64,000 nt of DNA, taken from positions 186,001 through 250,000 of the forward strand of contig QHVH01000003.1 of NCBI GenBank assembly GCA_003222245.1, written 5' to 3'. Shown one piece after another: positions 52,800-60,750 of the stretch (positions are counted from its first letter, which is position 1; each line of letters opens with the position of its first letter). Made by a program: the position numbers and the translations under genes. The notes beneath the pieces are model-generated. The model had not been told where the DNA came from. It saw nothing but the letters and a program-made list of their open reading frames with translations, and did no database searches. The DNA is from Blastocatellia bacterium AA13. GTDB lineage: Bacteria; Acidobacteriota; Blastocatellia; UBA7656.

Positions 52800-53645
52800 C
52801 TACGACTTTTTTCCAGGAAACCGAAACTCACGTTGGCGGGCCGCCTCGTACAAAATCACGGCGGCGGCTGTAGCCACGTTGAGTGAGTCGATTCCGTGAG
52901 ACATTGGGATGTGAACCAACTGATCGGTCTGAGCCGCGGTGTCCGCGCCGATCCCGCTCGCTTCACGTCCCATAACCAGGGCGAGCGCTCCCGTCAGTTC
53001 AACACTGGAGTAGAGCTTGCTGGCTTTGTTCGCATCGCTCGGACCGGAGCGAGGCGATTGCGCCGCGATAATTCTCACTTTATGGGTCCGGCAGGATTCA
53101 AAAACGTCGGCTCGTTTGGCTTCAGTAATAATCGGCAGTCGCAGAGCCGAACCCATCGAAGCTCTCAAAGATTTGCAATTGAATGGATCGACGCTTCCGC
53201 GCATCGAAATTACGGCCGTTACTCCCGAGGCTTCGGCAGTGCGAATCATTGTGCCCACATTACCCGGATCCTGCAGTTCATCGGCGATCAGCAAAAAAGG
53301 CGGCTTCCGGCTGAACGCGTTCGCAAGCGTCCATACCGGCCTGCTCAATACCGCGGCGACTCCCTGCGGGCTCTCGGTATCGCTTATGCCGTCCATCACC
53401 TGGGGAGCAACCAGAGCGCCGCGGCAAGGGACTTTTTGCAGAGAAGTGAGCAGAGCCGCTCCACGCGGAGTCGATTCAAGCTGAGAAGAATACGCGATGC
53501 TTTCGAAGTGCACGCCGGCGGAGAGCGCTTCCTCCACGAGCCGAATGCCTTCGACAAAAACGAATCGACGTTCTGCGCCGGCGCGGGCGCGACGAAACCT
53601 CTTTACAAGCGGATTCTGGCGGCTGGTTATTTTCTCGACGAGCAT
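52800..53645 (-). CDS. TrmH/SpoU-family RNA 2'-O-methyltransferase
   Basis: A 281-residue methyltransferase. An N-terminal substrate-binding domain (KITSRQNPLVKRFRRARAGAERRFVFVEGIRLVEEALSAG) precedes a SPOUT domain with the three family motifs: NVGTMIRTAEASGV, LALVMGREASGIG and IPMSHGIDSLNVATAAAVILYEAAR, which form the trefoil knot binding S-adenosylmethionine. It probably methylates rRNA or tRNA ribose; the exact target is unknown. ATG 53645 gives the usual N-terminus; the longer frame upstream reads into non-conserved sequence. It follows the TonB-like gene by 152 bases in the minus direction (i.e. upstream of it). Confidence 0.92.
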   Translation of the reverse strand: MLVEKITSRQNPLVKRFRRARAGAERRFVFVEGIRLVEEALSAGVHFESIAYSSQLESTPRGAALLTSLQKVPCRGALVAPQVMDGISDTESPQGVAAVLSRPVWTLANAFSRKPPFLLIADELQDPGNVGTMIRTAEASGVTAVISMRGSVDPFNCKSLRASMGSALRLPIITEAKRADVFESCRTHKVRIIAAQSPRSGPSDANKASKLYSSVELTGALALVMGREASGIGADTAAQTDQLVHIPMSHGIDSLNVATAAAVILYEAARQREFRFPGKKS

Positions 53646-53741
53646 TGTGAACGCGCGGCGCGATGAGAAAGCGAATGGTATGACACGCCGAAGCTGGATA
53701 CAAGCGGGGTTCAGTTGAAGAAAGTTGAAGGACCGTTCTGA

Positions 53742-53773
53742 GGGGCCGAGATTTAATCCCGGCCCCCCTTTTT
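53742..53773 (+). terminator. Terminator-like hairpin facing the plus strand
   Basis: GGGGCCGAGATT (53742-53753) and AATCCCGGCCCC (53755-53766) pair with one mismatch and are followed on the plus strand by CC and five T (53769-53773). No plus-strand gene ends here: neighbours on both sides are on the minus strand. It may end an antisense or small RNA, or be an inactive palindrome. Confidence 0.5.
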
Positions 53774-53820
53774 GCAAACTCAGGCGATCAGAAAATAGGT
53801 CTGAGCGTCGCCCGATCGGA

Positions 53821-54300
53821 TCAGCAAGTTCCGCACGCCTTGAATGGAGTCGTTTGATCTATCGTAAGCGTCTGGATAATTCCTGGCGCCACGATCACAT
53901 AGATCACCGCTTTGCCTGTGCCCGTTCCGGTAAGCAGCCCCGCGTTTATTCGTCGATCAGGTTTTGCGTCCGTAAGCGTCTCTACGCCGTTGACGGTGTT
54001 CACGACGCCCGTGCCTGTTAAAGTGAATCCGGTGCTGCATCGTTTGTAGGTATAGGTTCCCGCCGGACAGGTGTAACTCAAGTGATCGCCGGTCCTCTCA
54101 TCCGTAAGACAAACGGTCGCGAGAGGGCATGACGCAACAGGGGCCACCGCGGCTTCGGCAGCAGTCGCACCTGGTAATGCTGAGCGCCGGATACCTGTTG
54201 CAGCGGGCAATAGGAGCAGCGCAAGCGCCGCGAGCCCGAGCGCCAGTCTTGCAGCGACACTTCTCGATATGGGAGGCGAGGTAACTCTTCCTTTGTTCAT
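53821..54300 (-). CDS. Small secreted Cys-containing protein, unknown function
   Basis: A 159-residue protein with a hydrophobic export signal (VAARLALGLAALALLLLPAATG) and a mature part with six Cys (ASCPLATVCLTDERT, YTCPAGTYTYKRCS, FKACGTC at the end). The middle is a beta-rich, Gly/Thr-rich stretch (TGFTLTGTGVVNTVNGVETL; TGTGTGKAVIYVIV). AAGGAG precedes ATG 54300. The Cys pairing suggests a disulfide-stabilised periplasmic or extracellular protein. No family was recognised. It is transcribed away from the secreted protein gene at 54836, with a 535-base shared intergenic region. Confidence 0.6.
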   Translation of the reverse strand: MNKGRVTSPPISRSVAARLALGLAALALLLLPAATGIRRSALPGATAAEAAVAPVASCPLATVCLTDERTGDHLSYTCPAGTYTYKRCSTGFTLTGTGVVNTVNGVETLTDAKPDRRINAGLLTGTGTGKAVIYVIVAPGIIQTLTIDQTTPFKACGTC

Positions 54301-54835
54301 TTTCTTCTCCTTGAGCGACAGAGTTCTTCTACTGAGTACCAGCGGGCCGCCAAGCCGCGAGCAGAAGTGACACCTCCGCACGCCCTGGAGTAGGGCGGCT
54401 ATCCAACTTTGCGGAAATGAATCGGAAACCTGACCGAAGAGCGTGGTCAAGCTGATCCGCCGGCCAAAGCAAACCCGTGATGGCACCGATGCTATAGCAG
54501 AAGCACGGAGGGGTCAAGATGAAACCATGATGCAGAGAAATTAGAAGGACAACCACTCCCTGTATAGGCCGTCTGGAACGGTTCAACGCGATCCGACAAA
54601 ACCAGCGATATTCCGGCTGAGCCCCCGACAAAAAAACGCCTCCCTCGATCTGTAAGAAAGAGTTGCTTCTTTGTAATGTATATCTCATAATGGTCGCCGA
54701 CTCTTTAGGATCAAAAGAACGGAGAAGGCCGGCCGCCACCGGTCTCCCGAGCCGGCAGGGCAGTTTGAGGTCACCTCATCGGTTTGTCTCCATAACAATA
54801 AGCAGGAGCAACTTGCTCCCTCAAAGGAGGTAAGG
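54301..54835. other. Intergenic region between divergent secreted-protein genes
   Basis: About 535 bases hold no recognisable gene. Near the plus-strand gene, GGAGCAA (54805-54811) and TTGCTCC (54813-54819) form a small palindrome seven bases before a perfect Shine-Dalgarno (AAAGGAGGT, 54823-54831). CCTC just downstream of the palindrome could pair with the GAGG of that site. Confidence 0.6.
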
Positions 54836-55987
54836 ATGAAAAGCTATAGGTTAAGAATAGTGTTGCTGTTGGCCACCGTAGCCGTGTTCCTCGCGGCCGC
54901 TGTAGGCCGAAACTTTCACGCGTCGCCATCCGCCAGCGCTCAAAGCACGGATCAGTTAGGCACGAGCTCGGCTCGTGCTGCTGATCAGGACATTACCCTC
55001 GATAAGAATGAATCGGTCGATAAGGATTCCATTGAGAAGAATCCGACTGCTCCGGATGACACAGCGGACTCGACCGCAACCACGACATCGGCAAATTCGA
55101 CCGCGGCGACCACAACTACCACAACCAAAGTCTATCAAATACCGGTTCCTCTGCCGGGCGGCCTGGATTATGCGGCTAACGGCGTGGGGACCAGAAATGC
55201 GGGCTTCGGAACGATCAGGCTCAGGGGAATCCCGCCAGGCGCGGTCGCGGTGAGGGCGACTCTTTACTGGGGCGAGATTCGCGCGGGCTTGGCGGTTCCG
55301 TTAACCGAAACCGTCTCATTCAAGGGCGTGGCGGTGACTGGAAACTTGCTGGGAACTTGTCCGGCGCCTTGCTGGCCGGGTAATTTTTTTGCAGCCTACG
55401 GTGCGAGCGTAATAGCCCTGCTCAATCCCGGGCTCAACTCTGATTACCTCGTAGCGAAACTCCCGTCGTCGCTCACCGATGGACGCGACCCATGGCTTAC
55501 GGCCCCGGTGCCTGCGCCAAACCCCTTGTCTGAAGGCGCGAGCCTTGTCGTCATCTATGCGCACCCAAGCGTACCAGTGGCCGCCCGAGTCATAACACAT
55601 CCGGTGGTCCAACTGACGTTCGGTACGTTGACAGTAAGTCACGCGCTGGGTGTTCCGCTTCCGGCCTATGGAACTATGAAACACACGCGTCTCGGCGCCG
55701 ACGGACAGGTTGGGAGCAGCACATTCCCGATCAACTTCGCTACTGACGAGCGAACGTTCATCGGTCCAAACGCTCTTGCCTTGACCCAGATCAAGGGGCC
55801 GGGCTCGCCTTTCAACGTTAATACGGATTGGGATGGCAACGACGGACTGCCGCTCAATCAACTCTGGGATACGCAAACAAGCAGCTCGGGCGCGATCATT
55901 CCGGCCGGCTCGGTTGCTTACACGGTCAGGTATGTTTCGCACGGCGACTGTATCGTGCCGGTAATCCACGTTCTCGGCGTGAAGTAG
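54836..55987 (+). CDS. Secreted protein with Thr-rich linker, DUF3344-like domain
   Basis: A 383-residue protein with a signal peptide (LRIVLLLATVAVFLAAAVG...SAQS), a charged and then Thr/Ser-rich low-complexity linker at about residues 40-98 (including SANSTAATTTTTTK), and a long beta-rich domain at 100-383. The domain begins YQIPVPLPGGLDYAANGVGTRN and carries IRLRGIPPGAVAVRATLYWG, reminiscent of DUF3344 and similar secreted beta-sandwich domains. Seven bases in front of ATG 54836 is a near-perfect AAAGGAGGT, stronger than at most genes here. A textbook terminator follows. The Thr-rich linker resembles surface or glycosylated stalks. Function unknown. Confidence 0.65.
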   Translation: MKSYRLRIVLLLATVAVFLAAAVGRNFHASPSASAQSTDQLGTSSARAADQDITLDKNESVDKDSIEKNPTAPDDTADSTATTTSANSTAATTTTTTKVYQIPVPLPGGLDYAANGVGTRNAGFGTIRLRGIPPGAVAVRATLYWGEIRAGLAVPLTETVSFKGVAVTGNLLGTCPAPCWPGNFFAAYGASVIALLNPGLNSDYLVAKLPSSLTDGRDPWLTAPVPAPNPLSEGASLVVIYAHPSVPVAARVITHPVVQLTFGTLTVSHALGVPLPAYGTMKHTRLGADGQVGSSTFPINFATDERTFIGPNALALTQIKGPGSPFNVNTDWDGNDGLPLNQLWDTQTSSSGAIIPAGSVAYTVRYVSHGDCIVPVIHVLGVK

Positions 55988-56002
55988 ACGCCGGATGATT
56001 AC

Positions 56003-56037
56003 GGGCGGCGAGTTGATTCGACTCGCCGCCCTTTTTT
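56003..56037 (+). terminator. Rho-independent terminator of the Thr-linker protein gene
   Basis: GGGCGGCGAGT (56003-56013) and ACTCGCCGCCC (56021-56031) form an 11-bp perfect stem with a 7-base loop, followed by six T (56032-56037). It lies 16 bases after the stop at 55987. Confidence 0.95.
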
Positions 56038-56059
56038 GTTGCCGCTCGTGGATGCTTAC

Positions 56060-57127
56060 TCACGATCTTTGTTCAGTCCGCACCGCCATAGTCCTCGCCC
56101 GCGGAGAATCCAGAGTTATCGGGGACTCGGTTGATAGCACGCGATTGCGGCCGCCTTCCTTGGCCATATACAGAGCCTCGTCCACCCGTTTGATCCATTC
56201 ATCGTAAGACTGGCCCGGCTGATGTTCGCTAACACCGATGCTGACAAACACCGGAGTGCGAATCGAAAAGCGGGACTCGGCTACTGTAGCTCGAAGCTGC
56301 TCGGCCACATTCAATGCATCCGCGGCTTTCGTATCGGGCAGCAGTAGCAGGAATTCCTCGCCTCCCAATCGAAACAACAAGTCCAATCTGCGCAGCCGCG
56401 TTCGGATGAGATCAACAAACTCCTTCAATACAGTGTCGCCGGCCTCGCGCCCGAAGCTCTCATTGATCCGCTTGAAATGATCGACGTCCATCATGAGGAT
56501 CGTAGCCGGGAGTGCGGTACGACGGGTCCTCTCGATGGCGTCTTCAAGGCACTCTTGCATGTAGCGGCGATTATAAGCTCCGGTGAGTGGATCAGTGATG
56601 GCTTGATTGAGCAGCCTGCTCTGTAGGTCGCCGATGACGGTGTGGACAATATTGATGCCGACGATGGTAAGGGTGAGCGTAACCGAAAATCCTATTGCGA
56701 TGCCGCTGTCAACTTTCGCATAGACAGCAAGGGCGGTGAATATCACCAGAACCGCGCCGCAAAGGTTTGCGATTCGACGCGAGAACACAAAGAAAGAGAA
56801 GAACGCCGCTGGGTAGCACCATACAGCACCGTAGATTCCCTGCGTCTGCACGGAAATGACGATCCCCGCCGCTATCGGAATAAACAGAAGCGCGAAAGGG
56901 ATAGGCAGATTTTTCTTGCGATAGACCGCGGCGGCGTCTATCGCGAGTATGAGCGTGACGATCAAGATCGCGAGGCCCAGTGTGACGCGTCCTCTAACGA
57001 ATTCGCTAATAGAAAATGGCAGGAGACAGATCACTGCGGCGATGGCGGCCGAATAGATTATGCGTTTGCGATGAACCTGCAATGGATCCTGCTGACTCCG
57101 CGCGGCGAGAAGCGCATCTTTAGTCAT
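56060..57127 (-). CDS. Membrane diguanylate cyclase (GGDEF)
   Basis: A 355-residue protein with about six membrane helices at residues 20-175 (IIYSAAIAAVICLLPFSISEFV; LGLAILIVTLILAIDAAAV; FALLFIPIAAGIVI; AAFFSFFVF; GAVLVIFTALAVYA; GFSVTLTLTIVGINIVHTV) and a GGDEF domain at about 195-355. The active-site motif is GGEEF, and RRLD five residues before it is a good inhibitory I-site (RxxD), so it should make cyclic di-GMP and be product-inhibited. ITDPLTGAYNRRYMQE opens the domain. ATG 57127 is preferred over an upstream TTG. Input signal unknown. Confidence 0.93.
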   Translation of the reverse strand: MTKDALLAARSQQDPLQVHRKRIIYSAAIAAVICLLPFSISEFVRGRVTLGLAILIVTLILAIDAAAVYRKKNLPIPFALLFIPIAAGIVISVQTQGIYGAVWCYPAAFFSFFVFSRRIANLCGAVLVIFTALAVYAKVDSGIAIGFSVTLTLTIVGINIVHTVIGDLQSRLLNQAITDPLTGAYNRRYMQECLEDAIERTRRTALPATILMMDVDHFKRINESFGREAGDTVLKEFVDLIRTRLRRLDLLFRLGGEEFLLLLPDTKAADALNVAEQLRATVAESRFSIRTPVFVSIGVSEHQPGQSYDEWIKRVDEALYMAKEGGRNRVLSTESPITLDSPRARTMAVRTEQRS

Positions 57128-57547
57128 TCTACACTCAAAATCTTCAATCAAAATGAGGTTGGTGAAAATCGACCGGGGCTTTCAAAAACATCCTCTACGG
57201 ATTGTTCGATTCGGGAGAATACCATTTTAACAACTCTTCGTTAAGAGTCTTGTAACACGAGTCGAACAGCATGAATCGGCAGACACAATAAGACTGCGCG
57301 TGAACCATCGTTCCTATCGATGAGAAGCGCTTCCCCCTATCTCGTCCGTGCGATGGCACGGTATTCGCCTCTCGTGCGCCCGCAACCGCTCAATAGTCGC
57401 GCATGTACGCGGCTCTATCTTCGCCAGGAAAGACGTCAACGCGGTTGTCTCCCTTTTAGCGGACCGGTGTGGGCGGTTCAATCAGGTCGAAGAACCCGAT
57501 TGCACTACATCCGTCCTGTACTACACCAAGACAAATGGAGGGTATAT

Positions 57548-58681
57548 ATGCAGTCAAGATCCAAACGCGCTTTCGTGCTTGTCCCGGCAGCAATGGTCGT
57601 GAGCGCGCTCTGTTTCGTTTCGATAATGCCAGCGGCTGGAATGCAGAACTCCACCGGCTATATACAGCATAATCTAGTTTCGAACTTGCCTAATACGGCC
57701 ATAACGACGGACCCAAACCTTAAAAATCCATGGGGCATCGCGTTTAGTCCAACCGGCCCCTTTTGGATTTCGGACAATGGGACCGGGGTCTCCACTGTCT
57801 ACAATGGCCAGGCGCACCAGGTCCCGAGCAGTCAGTCTCCGCTCGTTGTGACGATACCGCCTCCCAGCGGCTCAACCGATCCGGCAGCTCCGACGGGTAT
57901 AGTATTCAATGGCTCTCAGGATTTCCTGGTCTCAATGCCCGGAGGTAAACCTGCTCCCGCGGTATTCATCTTTGCGACCGAGGACGGAACAATATCGGGC
58001 TGGAATCCCTCAGTCAGCCCGACCACCGCTATTCTCGCATCCGATCAATCGAGCCTGGGCGCCGTGTACAAAGGGCTCGCCATTACAAATGGCGGTTCCG
58101 GCAGCCGATTGTTCGCAACGGATTTCCACAACAACGCCGTTCGAGTCTTTGACGGACAGTTCAATCAGGTCGGCTCGTTTACGGACTCAGCGCTGCCGCC
58201 GGGCTTCGCTCCTTTTGGAATCGTGAATATCCAGGGTCTCTTGTATGTAAGCTTCGCTTTGCAGAAGCCTCCCGATAACGAGGACGATCAAAAAGGTCCA
58301 GGGAATGGATTTGTCGACGTATTCAGCACCGCGGGCCAATTGATGCGCCGCCTCGTCTCCGGCGGTGAATTGAATTCGCCCTGGGGTATGGCCTTCGCCG
58401 CAAATTTCGGCGAGTTCAGCAACGCGCTGCTCGTCGGGAATTTCGGCGATGGCGAGATAAACGCTTATGACATAAGCACCGGCGCTTTCATGGGCAAACT
58501 GACGAACCAAATCGGCCAGCCGATAATGATCGATGGGTTGTGGGGATTGATTTTCGGCAATGGCGGACAAGGTGGAAACTCTGCCGTGCTGTACTTCACC
58601 GCGGGACCTAATGATGAAAATGACGGGCTCTTTGGAGACCTTCAACCGGCCCAGTCAAACGGAGGAATAATCAACCCATAG
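57548..58681 (+). CDS. Secreted TIGR03118-family protein
   Basis: A 377-residue protein with a signal peptide (FVLVPAAMVVSALCFVSIMPAAG) and then the text typical of TIGR03118: YIQHNLVSNLPNTAITTDPNLKNPWGIAFSPTGPFWISDNGTGVSTVYNG. Beyond it lie propeller-like repeats (PTGIVFNG; LFATDFHNNAVRVFDGQFNQVGSF; GFAPFGIVNIQGLLYVSFALQ; WGMAFAANFGEFSNALLVGNFGDGEINAYD). The family is exported and of unknown function. ATG 57548 is chosen because GGAGGG lies at 57538-57543; the upstream extension is arginine-rich. A long perfect inverted repeat follows the stop. Confidence 0.88.
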   Translation: MQSRSKRAFVLVPAAMVVSALCFVSIMPAAGMQNSTGYIQHNLVSNLPNTAITTDPNLKNPWGIAFSPTGPFWISDNGTGVSTVYNGQAHQVPSSQSPLVVTIPPPSGSTDPAAPTGIVFNGSQDFLVSMPGGKPAPAVFIFATEDGTISGWNPSVSPTTAILASDQSSLGAVYKGLAITNGGSGSRLFATDFHNNAVRVFDGQFNQVGSFTDSALPPGFAPFGIVNIQGLLYVSFALQKPPDNEDDQKGPGNGFVDVFSTAGQLMRRLVSGGELNSPWGMAFAANFGEFSNALLVGNFGDGEINAYDISTGAFMGKLTNQIGQPIMIDGLWGLIFGNGGQGGNSAVLYFTAGPNDENDGLFGDLQPAQSNGGIINP

Positions 58682-58714
58682 TTAAGCTCTTAAGACGCGA
58701 ACAGCCGAGTGTAA

Positions 58715-58760
58715 CTGAGGCCCATACAATTGTAGATTACAACAATTGTATGGGCCTCAG
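58715..58760. repeat. Perfect 19-bp inverted repeat with 8-base loop, likely bidirectional terminator
   Basis: CTGAGGCCCATACAATTGT (58715-58733) and its exact complement (58742-58760) flank AGATTACA. It lies 34 bases after the stop of the TIGR03118 gene. The right arm overlaps the 3' end of a small minus-strand frame. No clear U-run follows on either strand. Confidence 0.75.
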
Positions 58761-58925
58761 TCCGTCCGCCCCACGCACCGGGACCCATCCGTCTTTATGA
58801 AGCGCTTCCGCTAGAATTCTTGCACCATCGACATTCGCGCGATCACCTTTGATGAAGTCTCGAATTGGATCTCTCATGTTTTTTTTCGAAGTCCAGACCG
58901 CTTGCCGATGTAAATCGATCGTCAT
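58737..58925 (-). CDS. Small basic protein of unknown function (uncertain gene)
   Basis: A 62-residue frame from ATG 58925 (MTIDLHRQAVWTSKKN; later MRDPIRDFIKGDRANVDGARILAEALHKDGWVPVRG). The second half looks like a coherent small domain with an amphipathic helix (ANVDGARILAEALHKDGW), so it may be real. The start has only a weak ribosome-binding site, and the 3' end lies within an inverted repeat. No family recognised. Confidence 0.3.
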   Translation of the reverse strand: MTIDLHRQAVWTSKKNMRDPIRDFIKGDRANVDGARILAEALHKDGWVPVRGADGLRPIQLL

Positions 58926-59030
58926 CGCCTGCAATCATACGTCTCGCGATTACTACGTTTGACACTGCCGACCGCTCTCGCTAGTATCGCGAGCTTGTTG
59001 TTCACTGCAAGAATCAGGGGTGCTCATTAG

Positions 59031-59885
59031 ATGACGATCTGGCAAGCTCTCGTACTAGGCATAATCCAGGGTCTCACCGAATTCATACCAATCAGCAGCA
59101 CGGCCCATCTCACACTTGCCGGTCGTTGGATGGGCCTGATTAGTCCGGAGCATCCGGAACAATGGACCGCTTTCATCGCTGTCATTCAGCTCGGCACGCT
59201 CTTGGCGGTGATCGCTTACTTTTTGACGGACATCATAAAAATCATCAGCGGCTTTGTCAGCGGGAACTTGGCGCTCGTCGCAAAAAAGAGTACGCGGGAC
59301 GACACCCGCATTGCCTCCAAGCTTGGCTGGTTGATCATTATAGGCTCGATCCCGGTCGGAGTCTTCGGACTGGCATTCAGGCATGTCATAGAGGGATCGC
59401 TTACCAAGAATCTATGGGTAATTGCCTCGAGCATGGCAGGCGTCGCTCTGCTTCTTACGCTCGCTGAGATTGTTGCGTCGAGAAAGCGGGAAATGGATCA
59501 ACTGAAAGTATCAGACGCCTTGGTCGTAGGCTTCTCTCAGGTTCTGGCTTTAATACCGGGCTCGTCCAGGTCAGGCTCGACGATAACGGGTGGGCTCTTC
59601 TCGGGGCTCACTCGCGAAGCGGCCGCTCGGTTTTCTTTCCTTCTCTCGATTCCCGCCGTCGCCGCGAGCGGCCTGCTGGAGCTTCCAAAAGCGCTCAAGT
59701 CCGTTAGCGCGCCCGTGCCGGAGCTGATCGTGGCAACGCTCGCTTCAGCCATAGTCGGATATTTCAGCATCGCGTTTCTATTGCGATATCTTCAGCGGCA
59801 CACAACCTTCGTGTTCGTCGGCTACAGGATCGTGCTTGGGGGAGTTTTGTTCTATCTTCTCGCCGCTCAAAGGCTCGCGCGCTGA
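59031..59885 (+). CDS. uppP: Undecaprenyl-diphosphate phosphatase (UppP/BacA)
   Basis: A 284-residue polytopic membrane enzyme that dephosphorylates undecaprenyl pyrophosphate to recycle the lipid carrier for peptidoglycan and other envelope polymers; it also gives bacitracin resistance. Motifs are EFIPISSTAHL at about residues 17-27 and PGSSRSGSTITGGLFSGL at about residues 181-198, the two conserved active-site segments of the BacA family, with about eight membrane helices. Start ATG 59031. It is convergent with the small S24/S26-like gene downstream. Confidence 0.96.
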   Translation: MTIWQALVLGIIQGLTEFIPISSTAHLTLAGRWMGLISPEHPEQWTAFIAVIQLGTLLAVIAYFLTDIIKIISGFVSGNLALVAKKSTRDDTRIASKLGWLIIIGSIPVGVFGLAFRHVIEGSLTKNLWVIASSMAGVALLLTLAEIVASRKREMDQLKVSDALVVGFSQVLALIPGSSRSGSTITGGLFSGLTREAAARFSFLLSIPAVAASGLLELPKALKSVSAPVPELIVATLASAIVGYFSIAFLLRYLQRHTTFVFVGYRIVLGGVLFYLLAAQRLAR

Positions 59886-59925
59886 TCGGACTGTGCTCAC
59901 GCCGGATCACGCGATCTTAAGCAAG

Positions 59926-60384
59926 TCACCAAAACTTCAAGCGTTTGAGCCAGGCTTGCAGTCTGTTTCGCGGGCTGGATGGACCGGTCATTTTCAAAGA
60001 CTCGCCCGCCCGTCGGACGCGCTTAACCTTTCCCAATATCCGATGAAGCGGAACCGGTATATCCATCTGCACGGCCGCATCCGCGCGCGTGACCACCCTT
60101 CGTTCGGCGGAAGATTTCTCGACGCGGACAACGCGATGAATGACAGCGGTGTCCCGAATGCTGTGGTATAGGATTATGTCGCCGGTTTGAATAGTTTCGT
60201 CGTTGATAGGTTCAACGGTGACCATGTCCCCATCTTGAATGGAGGGCCTCATGGTGCCGCCGGTCAATCTGATTTCAAGTGGGATGTTATTGGCTAGCAG
60301 TTGACGAGCCTGTTCCAGGAACCCTGGCGCATCAAGGTTGACTTCGTTTCCTCGCTCCGCCCTTATTCCGTCATAGGCGCGCAT
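59926..60384 (-). CDS. S24/S26-like peptidase domain protein with Thr at the nucleophile position
   Basis: A 152-residue single-domain protein without membrane helix. Residues 38-58 read IRLTGGTMRPSIQDGDMVTVEP, matching the signal peptidase / LexA-type box G-x-S-M-x-P, but with Thr44 where the catalytic Ser is expected. Downstream GDIILYHSIRDTAVIHRVVRVE has the conserved GD and the His (His83) of SipW-like Ser-His enzymes. RLVTRADA-type text follows. It is therefore either a Thr-dependent or an inactive member, perhaps a maturation or assembly factor. It lies on the minus strand downstream of the DinG-type helicase gene, separated from it by 366 bases. Confidence 0.7.
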   Translation of the reverse strand: MRAYDGIRAERGNEVNLDAPGFLEQARQLLANNIPLEIRLTGGTMRPSIQDGDMVTVEPINDETIQTGDIILYHSIRDTAVIHRVVRVEKSSAERRVVTRADAAVQMDIPVPLHRILGKVKRVRRAGESLKMTGPSSPRNRLQAWLKRLKFW

Positions 60385-60750
60385 CGCCGTACTCCAAGAC
60401 TCTGCCTAATCCATATTCATTATCAGTTCCATGCGTGCCGGGGATCAACAGCCGCGTGGAAATTCTACAACAACGCGCCTGACGCGAAAAGCCTCCGAGC
60501 CTATGACAAGCCGAAGCGCGGTTTTCAATTCTCTCCGCGCCTGATCTGAACCCCAGCGATGTCGGGGGCTTTAGAGCTTTAGAGAAAGCAGTCCAACTGA
60601 GAGCTGCCCGGCAAAAAGCTGAGATTACTTTTCACGCGCCGGCTGCGCCCGGCCTTGGCTCTCGTCCGCCCGTCATTTTCTTGGTGACGAACATAAGGCC
60701 TTGCCGAAGATTTTCATCGCTTTTGCTCCTTGAGAGGTTTTGCCGACAGA
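60385..60750. other. Intergenic region with a possible mini-ORF
   Basis: About 370 bases lie between the helicase gene stop and the S24/S26-like gene. AAGGAG precedes an ATG (60717, minus) that opens a frame of only 14 codons (MKIFGKALCSSPRK). A second short frame starts inside it in another register (MFVTKKMTGGREPRPG). Nothing else is recognised. Confidence 0.5.

Noticed and set aside
60673-60717. Mini-ORF with AAGGAG in front of it after the helicase gene (MKIFGKAL...)
   Set aside because: Only 14 codons; a second, overlapping frame (MFVTKKMTGG...) would need a frameshift. Too short to support without expression or conservation data, though it could be a real small protein.
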